Assembly: GCF_035594125.1 (NCBI RefSeq)
Contig: NC_087156.1
Location: forward strand, 15,204,497 to 15,268,496
Reading direction: 5' to 3'
Origin: Scylla paramamosain
Taxonomy: Eukaryota; Arthropoda; Malacostraca; Decapoda; Portunidae
DNA length: 64,000 nt
In this document: piece by piece, positions 11,791 to 25,319 of the stretch
Layout: every line of letters begins with the position of its first letter
Numbering within the stretch: position 1 is the first letter of the stretch
The notes under the pieces: generated by a model
Told to the model about the DNA's origin: nothing
The model's database searches: none
The model's input: only the letters and a program-made list of their open reading frames with translations
Made by a program: the position numbers and the translations under genes

Positions 11791-13714
11791 ATGGAGGCAA
11801 GGTCAGGCGAGTATTGAGTAAGGAGTCAACGCCTAAAGCAAGAAGCTGGAGGCGAATATCTATCAAGAGCTGAACAAACAAACTGATGCTGGACACAAAA
11901 TGGCAATCTCACCACCACCACCACCACCATTACCAGAGCCACCCGAAGTCCTCCCAACATAGCCCGCGGCAAACAGAGTAATGTAGTAATGTAGCACTTG
12001 GAGGTCAGTGGCGGAGGAATGGAAGGTGAGCTGCAAGCCCTGAGGGGATCGATGTTTACTCCTCTGGTTTAACACGAGTCAGCCGGCCTTGCTTCCCGTG
12101 CAACCTTAGCAGTGAGAGTTGCAAAGGATTTTATTCCGAGACACTTCTGCGCTACACCTCCACTGCTTTCAAGATTCTCTCGTTTAAGTTACACGGGTTT
12201 TTGAGCGTGTTTTTATAGTTCTAGTGACAGATTAACACGATTTCTACATTGTTAACAGGAGGAACACTCTTGGAAACTCGGTTAATCATCTCTGTGGCTT
12301 TTAAAAATACTCGTGGAGAGAGAGCAGAGTGTTTGTGCATACAGGTGTTGGAGAGCAGTAGGAGGCTTCGAGTTGCAGCCGCGGGTGAGGAGTGGGCGCT
12401 CGGGGGGGGGGGTGCTTGGTGATGTAATTGATGGTGAAGCCCGTAATGGCACGGCAGCGGAGGTTATTGATGAGTAGCGCGCTAATGATGGGTGTTGATG
12501 GCAGGCGGCTGGCGGCGACGGTGCCTCTGATGACTGTGATAAGAGGCTATAATGAACAGGGTCACTCAGGAGAGGGCGGGAAGGAGAGCGCCCCACTCTC
12601 TCTCATTCTCCCCTCTCAGGTGACCTCTCTCTTCCATTGAGATTCAGGTGTGCTTGCTTTGAATTAGGCCTTAAGGACTGAGACTGACGACCGTAATACT
12701 TCTAGCGAGAGTCCAGTTCAGCAAGGTTTCCTAAGTGTAGGTCGGCGAGATTTGAAGGCTGGCGTATAAATATTAATGCTACTTTTTAATAGGACAACGG
12801 TAGCGGGGATAAAAAAGAAACGCTTCTCGTTAGAATACAAACGATAGAAACGCAAATCGAAATAGATACTTAAAAAAAAAAAAATAATGAAGTAAATACA
12901 TAAGAGAAAGAAAGTGATTAAAGAAAAACATGTTGTCTAAGAGGAAGTGTTTCTCAACATCAAACCAGTAAAAAAAAAATAAATAACAGGTAACCAACGC
13001 ATTATCTTAAAAAAAAAAAAGAAACATTTATAAACAACACAAAACAATCATAAAAGTAAACATACTGGTACAAGCAGGCAATCAAGTTAAAACACACACA
13101 CAGACACAAACACAGGCACACACAAACACACACCAGCACTGTAAGATAAAGAAAGAAGAAGAAGAAGAAGAGACACATAAAAAAGAGAAAAAAACAGAGA
13201 TAAGAAGAGGGAGGGACGGAGCAAGGGAAAGGAAACGTGCAGAAGGAAAAGAGTGCGAGATAAGAATCAAGAAAAATGAGACGGTTATCGGGTATTGATG
13301 CAGGGTATTAGCTTTCGTCTGGTGGGGATAAATAAGGCGAGGAGTGGCAGGGGCACGACACTCGCTCCCTCACTGTCAGGCGCGCCACCGTCACCACAAC
13401 ATCCCAATCGCTTGCTTTATTTCCCGGAACCCGAGGAATCTGGTCAGCGCGGAGAAAGCTAAGTGCCGTACAGCTAGTAGTGGTGGTGATGGTGGTGGTG
13501 GTGGTGAGCGACACGAGAGTGGTAGAGGGTCGTCGAGCTGTTGGTTCCAGTGGGCATAAGGTGGTTGGTCGTGAAACTCGTGTTGGGCAGAGTCTCAAGA
13601 GTAGCAGGTGAGGATGTTTGCTCTCCCGGGCGCCAGTCACCGCCGCCCCCTGTGCCTCGCCTCGCCTCGCCTCGCCTTGCCTTCCATTTACCGACTGTGT
13701 TCATGCACGCAGCG
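11791..13714. other. unique sequence with local motif clusters
   Basis: Includes a short CCA tract (about 11911-11930), a ten-G run near 12402, a TAAT-rich segment at 12425-12555, an A-rich stretch (12860-13060) and an imperfect CA tract (13089-13135). No gene is supported. Confidence 0.5.
12425..12555. promoter_or_regulatory. TAAT-rich motif cluster
   Basis: GC-rich DNA containing GTAATTGATGG, CCGTAATGG, GGTTATTGATG, CTAATGATGG and CTATAATG. TAAT is the core of homeodomain sites. The cluster is a statistical impression, not a demonstrated enhancer. Confidence 0.2.
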
Positions 13715-14235
13715 CCTCAAGAGAGCAAGTTAAAGGGTTAAGTCTTGAGCTTTTTTTCTTATCTCAGGCCAAAAAAAAGTTTTATGTGTGCATGGAAACT
13801 TACTGCGGCGCTTTTTTTTTTGTATGATTAATGTAACAGGAGATTTAAGCACAGAAAAAAAAAAGTTTGGAAGGTCAAGTGCGAGTTATTTTTTTCCTAT
13901 ATAAGAAGTGTTATATTACTTTTTTCTACTCGCATATGATTTAATTCATATACCAAGATATTTAAGCAAAGAGAACAAGTCTAGAGGGATAGGTCTCAAT
14001 TTCTTTTTCACTCCATTAAAAAAAAAAAAAAATAGAGAATCCTTGTTCCTCTGCTTCTCTTTGTTTCGAATAATAGAATAATTAATAAGCCAAGATACTT
14101 CAGCCCCGAGAACAAGTTTAGTGGGTCAGGTCCTGGATTTCCACCCTTCCTATTTCGTGCCAAAGTAAAGTGTAGTTTCTTTCCTATATAAGAAGAATTA
14201 ATATACCACCAGGATACTTTAAGCAGAGTGGACGG
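13715..14235. repeat. decayed tandem repeat, ~5 units of ~114-137 bp
   Basis: A CCAAGATACTTTAAGC-type word recurs near 13838, 13951, 14088 and 14208. It is usually followed by GAGAACAAGT and a GGTCAGGTC-type word. A CCTATATAAGAAG word recurs near 13898 and 14182. A partial first unit begins near 13715. The units are strongly diverged. Confidence 0.7.
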
Positions 14236-14669
14236 ACCCGACCATCCACGCCCGGCTGTTTGCATATAAGTAAAGGCTACGGGATCATCAAAATTAATGT
14301 ATCATCAATGGTCTCTTAGATTTATAGGGAGATTAACTTTCCCTGATATATGTATGCGGACCTTACCTTCCTTCAGCGCGGCGGAGGGTGTGTAAGTGGC
14401 TGGTAAAGTGGTGATATGTGGTCCTTACGATATGGTACGTACAATTTGAGACCCCAAACATGGTGCACGACCTCTTAAATAGTGTTCGTGTCAGCCTAAC
14501 AGTCACGTGGGACATGTGTGGCGCCTGAAGGCCGGGTCCCGCTGCTCCAGACACGTCGAAAAACTAGTTTTGATCTCAAATTTTGTATCAGAGAGGCAGA
14601 TAGGGAAGAAAACAAGCAATCATCGCCGGGGTTGAAATAAGGATCCGCGCTCCTCTAAGGCTGGACGGC

Positions 14670-14752
14670 ACCGATCAAATTCAATTGGTATTATCACAAG
14701 CTTTCCCCGAGAAGGGTCATAATTAACGCAATTATCGGGAGTATAATTCCTG
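14670..14752. promoter_or_regulatory. dense TAAT/AATTA cluster
   Basis: CAATTGG, GGTATTATC, CATAATTAACG, GCAATTATCGG and GTATAATTCC occur within about 80 bp, bounded by GC-rich DNA. It is compatible with several homeodomain half-sites. Evidence of conservation is not available here. Confidence 0.25.
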
Positions 14753-15605
14753 CCGCAGAGCATGGAGGGCGCCCCTCGGCTGGGTTCACCTTCCTCAGTC
14801 TGTGGGTGGTGGCGACGACCTCCGCCCAGCCTCGCCCCGCCCGCGATGAAGGAGATCGCACGCCAACATTTGCTTATCACACATGAGAAGTGTTTCTCAC
14901 CTATACGAACACGCACCATCAATAATAATGATGATAAATGGAAGAAAGACACGTTTTGGAACATGTGCCAGAAATGAAGATCCTAACACATTCAAAACAT
15001 CTATGATCAATATAAATTCTTGATTATCACTTTTCTCGCCTTAAATGCAACAATAATGAAACACAAAGTTCAGAGTTGAATCTAAACATTAAAAAAATTC
15101 ATGGTGAGGTTTCATGTCGTCATGCATATGTAAGATAAGCCTTCCTAAGATGTCAAAAGGCTCTCCTGGCCGATAACCAATTAACAGAAACAATTCCTGA
15201 AAGCCGCAGGTGAGGATCTCCTATCGTGGCTGAGCGCGGGCAAGCAAGGCGCTCCCGCCCGGCGCGTGGAGTGCAGAGGCGGCGGCGAGATAGCGTGGGC
15301 CAATGCAGGTCTGGGTGATATAATCTAAATGACCGGCATTACTGGTACAAGGAAGCCGCCCGGCGCTAACTAAGAGCAAACAGAGCAAAAAACACAAGAA
15401 ACGATTATTTTTTTACCACTGCTTTGATTGAATACGAAGCCGGAGGAGGAGCTCGCGAGCCATCCTGGATACTGATGTCTGCTGCTCCGCCAGACCTTCA
15501 TCACCTACTCGCCCTGCGCCCGCCCTGTGCCTCGTCTGCCCGCCTCCTAATGCAGTGTGCTCAGGCATCTCCTGTTCTCTCTTCACAAAAAAAAAAAAAT
15601 AAATA

Positions 15606-15636
<31 letters not shown>

Positions 15637-16496
15637 AAATAAAAAAAAAGTAAATAAAAGAAGTGTGAATGTCTCCCAGAAATTTCATGAAAGAAGCGTC
15701 AATATTTACGAATCCTCCAGATCACACGGAGAAAACTTTTAATGGAAATTATTCGCATTAAATCTTTGGGAGTTCGCGCGCGAACAGAAGGTCCAGACGG
15801 ACCCATCAAGCCCAGGGTGGAGGGAAGGGAGGGTGGACGGTCACTCCTAGCGGAGACTACGGTGGACTCGTGGCTGAAAGAGTAAGGCAGCAAAAACGTA
15901 CCATATTGCTAGAAGACTTACAGAAGTGCAGCAGATGGTTACCTGTGGACGAGGGCCCTTGGCAAGCTGGTAATTACGCGCAACATACGGGATTCTGTGG
16001 TTAATGACACAAGCAGCCTCAAACAGTTGGTATCTATGGCGCGACCAATGGTGTGTTGGGTGTATTCACATACTCTCCCACATACAACACGTGCATCGAT
16101 AACTTACAGAGTGGTCTTTCTTCGCAAATATTCAATTACCACGTACATTTCGAAAATTATAGATGGTTCAGTTTAATTATCAGGAACTGCAACCAAACAA
16201 CTTTTTTTTTTATCACTACCGAGAAACATAAACTTGAGTAATTTACAATACCCAGCTTCCCGTCATGCAATTACTTTAATAGCTTATCAGGTCAGGACGC
16301 GACAAAAACTGAATGAATTCGTAGAGAACAAATAAGCAAAAAAGGGAGAGGGCTGGGGAGCACGCTGCTTAACCACTGCTCTTGACACCTCGCTGCCCTG
16401 CCTCCCTCGAACCCCGAGTGGTGGGTGGAGCCCCACGCCCGCGCCCTCCACGCCGGGGCCAGCTGGGGACGGGCAGGTCACGGCTACCAAGGGGTT
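14753..16496. other. unique sequence with an (AAAT)/(AAAAT)n tract
   Basis: Mixed-composition DNA with an A-rich AAAT and AAAAT short tandem repeat at 15585-15660. Donor-like CAG/GTGAGG near 15208 has no convincing matching acceptor. No gene is supported. Confidence 0.5.
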
Positions 16497-16598
<102 letters not shown>

Positions 16599-16657
16599 AC
16601 TAATGTGAGCAGGTAATAAAAGGATATTAGAATTTTAAATGAAAATGAAAAATAGTG

Positions 16658-16658
<1 letters not shown>

Positions 16659-16699
<41 letters not shown>
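16659..16699. repeat. (CA)n microsatellite
   Basis: About 20 pure AC units. Confidence 0.97.
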
Positions 16700-16700
<1 letters not shown>

Positions 16701-18520
16701 GTATGCACAGCACCACGAGGTGAGCCCAGTAAAAGGGAGATGAACAGATTATTACAGGTTTACAAACCAATCGAAAAATACTTGGGAAAGGATAAAGCAA
16801 GTGTGCTCCCCGCCCTGACCAACAGCCAGCCGCGGGGCCACGGTGGTCGTTAGTGACCTTATAGAGCGGCCACAAGCTGTTATCTGACGGTTGGTGGCCC
16901 CGACGGCGATCGGAGAGAGCTGAAAGCTGGTAATAACAGAGCGGACGTGCACGGCTCCCCTCCTCCCGAGAGAGGGGAGCAGGAGCGGCGCGGCGTCGGT
17001 GCCCACGCGGTAACTGGCACCGCACGGCCTGGCTGCTCTTCTCACTTGACAAAAGATGAACAAAATACCGGGCCACGAAAATTACTGACGCATCACTCGC
17101 CAGCTATTACGGACTCTCCTGCCGGCACGTAGCGGACTTTCGCTATATACAGTAGTGGTGGCGAACTTTACTACCGATGTGAGTAGCGTCCTAAATTGGA
17201 GCTTGCTAAGGTAAAGAGAGACTAAGCGTAGTTTATGTACATGAGGACCACTGACAAGGATGGTAAACCGAGGTCTTTATGTGAAGCAACTGTTACGCCG
17301 GAGCTGCCTGGCGGTGGGAGCGGAGCGGCCCGCCAAACAATTGCCGAAAATAATACTGCATTAAGAAGCGCTCCTCGGGGTTGGTGCTCTACCGGCGGCG
17401 GCGCGGCGGCTGGGCGGCGAGGCTCGGTGAGGAGTGTTTGCTACCCACGCCGGTGGCCCACACACGGCGGCGGGGCAGGAATAGAAGGCAAAGAAAAGTA
17501 CACAGCCATGGTTTCTTCCTCAAGCCTCGCTCAAGTTACGATGCATAGGAATGGGAGCAACAGAAGTCTGGTTTAGAAAGGAAAAAATAAATAAAAGCGG
17601 TGTGACGGTAAACAAGGTACTACACCATCACGTCAGTACGATAACACACGCCATTCCATGCACGCTCTGCTGAATTAAACATGAAACCTCCAAAATAAAA
17701 ATAAAAAAAATCATACGTTGTTTTCCTATTATCTTGGTCTGTAAGTTTTTTTTTTTTTTTTTGTCAGAATGCAGATGAAAAACCAGCCAGTTACTAATTT
17801 CACTCTGATAAAATACGTTTCTTACACGCCTACATAAAATCTGCTTGCTAACGCACACCCTGTGACACACAACTAAACAAAGATAATAAAAAAAAAACAT
17901 TACATAACCATCTATCAACTGAAAAATAATCTCCCTCCACCATAATGAGCCTCACATTCCGGCGACATCACCAAGGTATTCTGAGTGCCCACCGCGACGG
18001 CTGCTCCCCGACACTGGCGATACAAAGGATAGTGGTGCACTTGGCTAACTCCGTGACGACATCGCAGTTAGCGGCTTCCTCGCTCCCCTAAAGCGCCGCC
18101 ACATAATTGTTCCCTCAAGGCTGCTCGACAGTGAGGACAGAGGGGATGAAGAAAGGCTGAAGGGAGGGAAGGAGGGAAGGTACCGGGCAGAAGCGGCGTG
18201 TTCAGTAAATATTTGAACATCCAGCCACCGCCAGATGCTCTTATTTTTTTGTGAGTGATATGCCGTGGCGCGCGTGAGACCCGCACATCTACTTTCACTC
18301 CAAAAGAAGTTTTCCCATAACTACCTAGGACTTTCTAGACATTCATTTATTTATTAATTGATTTTTATCATAGTGTCTTCAATAGTTCTCCAGCCTAAAA
18401 CGACAAAATTAATCTTTTCTCTCTCTTTTTTCTCTGTGCACTCAAACATTTTTTTTACAGTGATCTTAATGTTAAGAAAAGACGATCATAGCAGTAATAG
18501 TGATAACTCGCTGGCAAGTA
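16700..18520. other. unique sequence with a GC-rich block
   Basis: 16800-17050 and 17240-17480 are GC-rich with many CpG. The 113-codon frame at 17235-17576 has no recognisable domain and is probably a GC-rich by-product. 17580-17930 is AT-rich with a 16-T run. Confidence 0.5.
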
Positions 18521-18692
18521 CAGTCAAGAACAAAAGTCGAGTAACACAACACTTTGCTATGTAAAGTGTCTTCCTTCAGTCTTAAGTCCTCTGATCTAAC
18601 AGTCATACAATCCTGACTACTAATAAATTTTTGGCAGGACTTATGGTTTAGAGAAAAATAAGCAAAGGTTACTCGAATTCTGACCGCAACTG
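18521..18692. mobile_element. MITE copy 1, Tc1/mariner-like ends
   Basis: 172-bp element flanked by TA on both sides (18519-18520 and 18693-18694). The left end CAGTCAAGAACAAAAGTCG and the inverted right end CAGTTGCGGTCAGAATTCG form imperfect terminal inverted repeats of about 30 bp that continue into GAGTAAC. The internal word CTTAAGTCCTCTGATCT is shared with copy 2, and in altered form with copy 3. It is too short to encode a transposase. TA targets and CAGT-like ends suggest the Tc1/mariner superfamily; that assignment is inferred. Confidence 0.7.
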
Positions 18693-18694
18693 TA

Positions 18695-20174
18695 CGTCCC
18701 CACCAGGAAACTGTTCCTTTATCATCCCCTTGACGGCGGGTTACGGTGGCTGACTGGCTAGCTGGCTGGCTGGCTCGGAGCGCGTCTCGTTCCATACCGC
18801 GCAGGCAAGTTTCGAGTTCAAGCGATAACGAAGGAGTGACATTCCAGGAATACCGCAACCATTAATAAGCGGACGCAGATGACATTACCAGCTACCGGAC
18901 AGATAGACAGACGGACAGGCAGATAGCTTGAGGGAGGGAGGGAAGGGAAACCAGTGACTACCCGAGTTTAGTCGCCTGTCACCATCTGCTACTCCGCTGC
19001 GTGACTCAAGGAGGATTAGCTTTCTTTTCCGCAGTGATTTTTTCCACGAAATAGAATTATTATGAGCACAGCTAGAACGTGGGTGATTCTGTGCACTTAC
19101 AGGAGATAGGACTTCCAGGGGAAAGAACCAAGCGTATTTTGCACACTGACGAAACTTGCCCTAGCTAGAACATAATTGATTTTTTGCAGATAGAGCGTGG
19201 CTGATCTCACGCACACATAACACACAAATCATTCTATCCCGAATTGCGTAGATGCCTGAGGAGTATGTTACATGACGAAACTCTGCTCATTTAGAAGCTC
19301 CTTTGTTGCCCTTCTGCTGTTGTGGTCGAGCAGGGACGGCGGCGGCCCGGGAGAGGAAGGGATGGGGGAAAGAAGGGAAGGAAGCGACACGGTGGCTGGG
19401 CTGGAGGCCGACCTGGGAAAGTGTGCTCCGTGTGCTGTGACGTGTGCTGCGGGAGGGGACAGGTGCGCCGCTCAGGTATTTACCACCAAAGTTCTCATTA
19501 TAAAGACCAGCAAAGCACGCAGGTTTTTTAAGTAATTTTTGAAATATCGAAGTTCAGTTTCCATTAGCACGCTGATGTTCGTATTCCAGGAACCAAGTCT
19601 ATCACTCTCTCTTCGGCGAGGAGATAGTGATGAGGAGGAAATGAGGAGGGAGGATGAGATGCGGACTCCCTTACCCAGGTGGAAAATTAATGAATGAAGA
19701 CAGGAATTCAGGTACAAGGAACCGGTATATTACTATTTGCCTGATGCAACGGGAAGCAGCTGAACCCGTACTGAACTCATTCTTCCATTTATTTAAATGC
19801 TACGAACTGTAACGTAAAAATACCAACACCAGTTATTAGATTTAGATGGATAATGCTTCTTTATACATGGTAAGCGTAACAATAATAAAATTCCTCTCAA
19901 TAAGTGACATTCAGAAGAGCATTGTGTTCAAAATCCCTAAGGTTTCCAACACGAGCGCCAAGAGCAATCTGAAGTCATAAAAATCTCTTCTCCAGCTCTC
20001 TATGCGCTCAAGGCGAAACAATTCACTATTTGTATTATAATGGCTTGATCGAGTTTCGGTGCCGCAGCAGCAAAGGTCATATGGCGCATATTGCATTATA
20101 ATGTGAGGGAAGAGTCACACCGAACTACACGTAATAGGCTTGTGGTGTACGTGATCATCCAGGGGGGCTGTATT
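18695..20174. other. unique sequence with a weak ~93-bp duplication
   Basis: AGCTAGAAC recurs at 19070 and 19163 with similar flanks, so a decayed duplication is likely. The remainder is mixed composition with overlapping frames of no recognisable domain. Confidence 0.45.
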
Positions 20175-20400
20175 GCCTCACCTACTGTAGCATCACACGA
20201 GGAAACTAGCCACTCACCCATTGTCGTCACTGGGGAAGACCCTGCTTACCTTTAACTATCATAACATCACGCACCCATCCCTCACCCATTGTACTATCAC
20301 CCAAGAAGGTCATACTTACTTCTAACCCATTATAACATCACCCGAGGAGGCCCTGCTAACCCCTCACCCATTGTAACATCGAGGAAGGAAAGTCCGGAGC
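20175..20400. repeat. imperfect minisatellite, ~6 units of ~37-43 bp
   Basis: Variants of CTCACCCATTGTAACATCAC followed by CGAGGA and a GGCCCTGCTTACC-like word recur about six times with indels. Confidence 0.75.
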
Positions 20401-22249
20401 AGCGCAGCCACTCAGTGTTGGGGCGAGGTCACGGCGACCGCCACCTGCGTAGTTCCTCCTGCAGGGACGCTCGAGGCTTACGGAGCGGTGAAAAAAAAAA
20501 AGTCCACTCGACCCCCTTCTCGCCTCTCCCTCACGTCCTCACACCCAGGAGGGCAGCACGGGGAAGGGGTGGAGGGAGAGGGATTGGAGTGACAGCACGT
20601 GCTCGTTGGTCTCCGTAACACCGCAGTGGATACGCCGCGCAATCAGGTGTGAGTAGAAACACCAAACTCACGCTCCCAGTAAACGTTATAGTGGAAAGAC
20701 GTGTGAGGCGGCGTAAGAGAAGGCCGTCACGATCCTTACTACGGACGTGAACGGAGGCAGAGACGCACGTAAAGTAGAAATAAATCTTCATCTGCCTTCC
20801 CTCTCTTTCTCTCGCCTCATATATAACAATTCAACATGTTACGTTTATCGCGGCTGTGTTTGGATTTATTCAGTTCAATGCACAGAGATATTTTGTCAGC
20901 AATACTTCACCAGGTGCGCGGTGCGAGTGGCAGGTAACACATCGCGCGCCATGCAAACCCTGGCAATTAGCTTTAATACGTCGGGCAAACTGGTAACAAG
21001 AATTCATTAGTCCGAATTATTGGACCACTTTGGAGGCGACTGCGAGCGGCTGTAAATAATTCATATCCTAACAACTGGCCAAGCGAGACAACTCATGATT
21101 AATTGGACGATAAACAAAAAAAAGTGGGAAAAAAAGCAGAGATAAAAAAAAAGGGGGGGGGAGAGAAGGTACATACACACTACACACACCTTTGGTAAAA
21201 ATATCTTTGTGAAAAATTCTTCCCAAACGGCTTTCTTGCTAAAACAAACATTATTAAACAAATATTAGCGAACAACTACGACATAATTTTGCAAGATCTA
21301 TTTTAGGGGAAGGCTTGTTGGAATTTCTCCCCGACACCAAATATTGTATCAAATATTTTCTCAACTCACATCATGATTTAAATTCACTAAACAGTAACAC
21401 ACGAATAGGAAAACGAAGAGAATACTTTAAGCCAATTTATTCAGCCCCATAATGATATACATTCCATAAAGACAAATAAAAACTCCACCTCAATAGAATA
21501 AATATTTGTGTACAGCTTATTCAAAATTGCAAGAATATTTCCACCTTGTTTTTACTTTTGACTTGAGGGAGGCGCCATAAAGACTCTTCGGCAGGAGTGA
21601 ATGAGGGAGGAGGAGGAGGAGAAGGTTAGTGGGCGGTGTGCGTGCGTGCGTGAGCGTCCAGTGTGAAGGATGTTTTCACACCCGGAAGGTCCCAGCGGCC
21701 GTGGGGCCAAACACCACCACCACCACCAACAGCAGCAGCAGCGGCAGTTTGGGTCCACGAGGCAGTTTACTTAGTCAGGGTTGAGGGATCTCTCTCCTGT
21801 TTGTTCTTTGTTGGTGTTTGCTCGTTTCATTTTACTTTTCACAAGAAAGAAATGAGCCCAGCAAATAGATGACGCGTCCCCGAGTGGCCGGCATGACTAT
21901 GTGGTCTGGACACATTTCTAGCGGTGCTGTAAAATGCAAACTGATATGCTAGCCCGCTTTTACATATATTCACACTAATATATTAATTGAATACAGAATC
22001 TTCTGATGGTAGTTTTTCCACAGGAATTTGTGCATCGAGCGTATTTGAGATGACTGGCAATGTAAGAAGCGAAATTTTTTCGTACAAACATTAGCGTGAC
22101 GCAAAACATGGCACACTTGCAAGGTTTATTAGTCTTCTCTATTAAGAAACAACCGAACTGTCATGCACATAATGAAATCACACCACATTTATTTATTTAT
22201 TTTTATGACCATATTTTCATTTTTGTATAAGGTAGCAAGAACTTTTGAG

Positions 22250-22251
<2 letters not shown>
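20401..22251. other. unique sequence
   Basis: 20400-20640 is GC-rich, and 21060-21540 is AT-rich with A and G homopolymers (21117-21170). Short CCA and CAG tracts lie near 21710-21745. No gene is supported. Confidence 0.5.
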
Positions 22252-22344
<93 letters not shown>

Positions 22345-22366
22345 ACATACACACACATTCTCACAC
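22252..22366. repeat. (CA)n microsatellite
   Basis: About 46 pure CA units to 22343, then an imperfect tail. Confidence 0.97.
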
Positions 22367-22464
22367 ACTCGTCCGCGGGGAGCAACGGAGGACACTCCAA
22401 TTATCTTGAAAATTGAGGAAACTCGGAATTCTGAAACTCTTGCGGTTAGGACGACGGAGGGGCA

Positions 22465-22830
22465 ATGGAGGAGGAGTAGGAGGAGGAGGAGGAAGGGGAT
22501 GGGAGAAGGAGGGGAAAGAGGTGGAGGAAGGGGAGGAAAACGGTCACACTCTGCCATGGAATCCTTTGAAATCAACGTCCTGAGTTAAAATTCTACGCAG
22601 GAAAAAAAAAAGTAAAAAAAAAAAAAAAGCCAAAAGTTGAATCAACAAACACATCCAAAACAGTGATACAAAATTTTACAGTGAAGTTGATGAACGAGCG
22701 CTGGGAGGACCGGAGGGAGAGGGGGAGGGAGTATTAAGGGGGGGGCCGGCGGGAGAAGGGGAGGATGAAGTTGGGGGAGGAGTGGAGGGAGTCGAGAGAG
22801 GGAAAGAGGGAGGAAGGAGGGAGGGTGTTC
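22465..22830. repeat. purine-rich GGA/GGGGA tracts
   Basis: GGA and GGGGA words at 22465-22545 and 22705-22830 flank an A-rich segment, with a run of eight to nine G near 22738. It is mostly purine on one strand. The frames across it are compositional. Confidence 0.65.
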
Positions 22831-23106
22831 CGGTTACCTTGACACGTTCTCCGCGAGTCACCTTCCCGCGGCGTGCAATATGGATCTGCTCAGGCGTACC
22901 AACACCAAACACCGCCCGTGCACCACCATTACCACCACAACCACCACCACAGCCTTGCACATTTATTACGCGAACACTATTTATCAGTGCTGCCTCTTCG
23001 CCCTATTAAGCAGACGGTACATTAAGGCCTCGTGTTTCTTATATCTGTGGCTTTACAATATTTCACAGTTACAAACACGCCACCACGCCTACCTACGCCT
23101 TATTCC

Positions 23107-23108
<2 letters not shown>

Positions 23109-23153
<45 letters not shown>
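23109..23153. repeat. (GT)n microsatellite
   Basis: About 22 pure TG units. Confidence 0.97.
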
Positions 23154-23155
<2 letters not shown>

Positions 23156-23214
23156 GTTCTCTGGTTCCTCTCCTTCGCACTCACACAAGGTTTAAATATA
23201 CTAAGCCTTGCACT

Positions 23215-23640
23215 TCGTATTACTATTGGAAAGTTTAACATATTTATTTAGTTTTGCATAATAATAAATCAACAGTCTCGTCTTATGATTAAGTCGTAAC
23301 TTTCGAATTTTACTTACTTTGCATATATAAATGAAAAAAAAAATGCAACAATGTCTTAGTCTTATAGTTGTTCGTAAGTTTAAAATTTTGCTTCGGAATA
23401 CAAAAATAGATTCATGTTTCATATCATGCTTATCTTAATATATAACCAGCTTTGACATTTGGATTACTTTAAATACACAGACGCAAAAAAAAAAAGTCTA
23501 GTTTAACATTTCACTTATTCAAATATATAACACATTCCCTATATGCTCTGTCCTAAAAAAAATAATAAAAGTTCTAGTCATACAATTCCACGTAACTTTC
23601 ACATTTTTACTTGCTTTAAACACAGACCAGATTGTAAAAA
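23215..23640. repeat. decayed AT-rich tandem repeat, ~75-100 bp units
   Basis: Words like GTCTTA, CGTAACTTTC, ATTTTACTTACTTTG and AAATATAxA recur about five to six times (around 23235, 23285, 23360, 23455, 23495 and 23570) in the same order. Units are too diverged to fix the period. Confidence 0.55.
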
Positions 23641-23724
23641 ATGAAGTCAGTGGCAAGGTTGGCAGTCGTGGGCGTGCGGTGCAATATGGAGAAATGACGA
23701 GCAGCGGAGCGTGACCTCAAGTCT

Positions 23725-24358
<634 letters not shown>

Positions 24359-24392
<34 letters not shown>
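24359..24392. repeat. (CA)n microsatellite
   Basis: About 16 pure CA units. Confidence 0.97.
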
Positions 24393-24393
<1 letters not shown>

Positions 24394-24512
24394 AAAGCCG
24401 CAGAAAGAAATGAACAACCACTTGAAGCTTCGTCTCTGAGGGAAACTAAGATGACTGGCAAAAAATGGAGTGCAAGACCCAAGAACTGGAGGAAAAAAAA
24501 AATTGAGGCAGG

Positions 24513-24521
<9 letters not shown>

Positions 24522-24603
<82 letters not shown>
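24522..24603. repeat. (GA)n microsatellite
   Basis: About 40 pure GA units after an A-rich lead. Confidence 0.97.
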
Positions 24604-24606
<3 letters not shown>

Positions 24607-24997
24607 GCGGAGGGAAAAAATAAAAAAAAAAGTGGTGCACGCGATGAGAGGGTCAGAGGTGAGCCAAGTGGAGCAAGAAGAACGGAGTGACGTCGCTCAG
24701 AACCGGATCAGGAACCGAGACCACGTAGACGAGACGGCGCAGGATAACCGGACCGAGTCAGAGAGGGAGAGAGAGAGATGAAAGAAACGGGGTGGTTATG
24801 TAATTAGGAGCTATTTCGGAGGACGGATGACGGGCGGACGGAAAGAGGAGAGGGAAAAGGGAGCAGGAGGGAGGGAGGGAGGAAGGAAGTAGAGCACGAG
24901 GGGCAGAGGGCGCAGGGTTAGGAGAGCCTGGGAGAGGGCATGCCTTGAGGATTTTCATTAACTTTCATTAGGTAAGGCGATACCTTCACCTCTTGAG

Positions 24998-25129
<132 letters not shown>

Positions 25130-25319
25130 CAATACACAAATTTAAATAAGTCACGTGGTTTTACTTTTTATAATCAATTAAAAAAAAGTTTAACCCTGAT
25201 TTCTTCATCCCATAAATCTAATTTTTGCATGACGATTCCTGTTTTTTATTCACACAACTGGAAAGAGAGAAAGAATCAAACACATTCCGACGAATTCTAC
25301 CTTCCCTTCTCTGAACCAA

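Noticed and set aside
15140..15215. Possible plus-strand exon ending in CGCAG/GTGAGG
   Set aside because: The open stretch is short, bounded upstream by a stop, and has no convincing acceptor.
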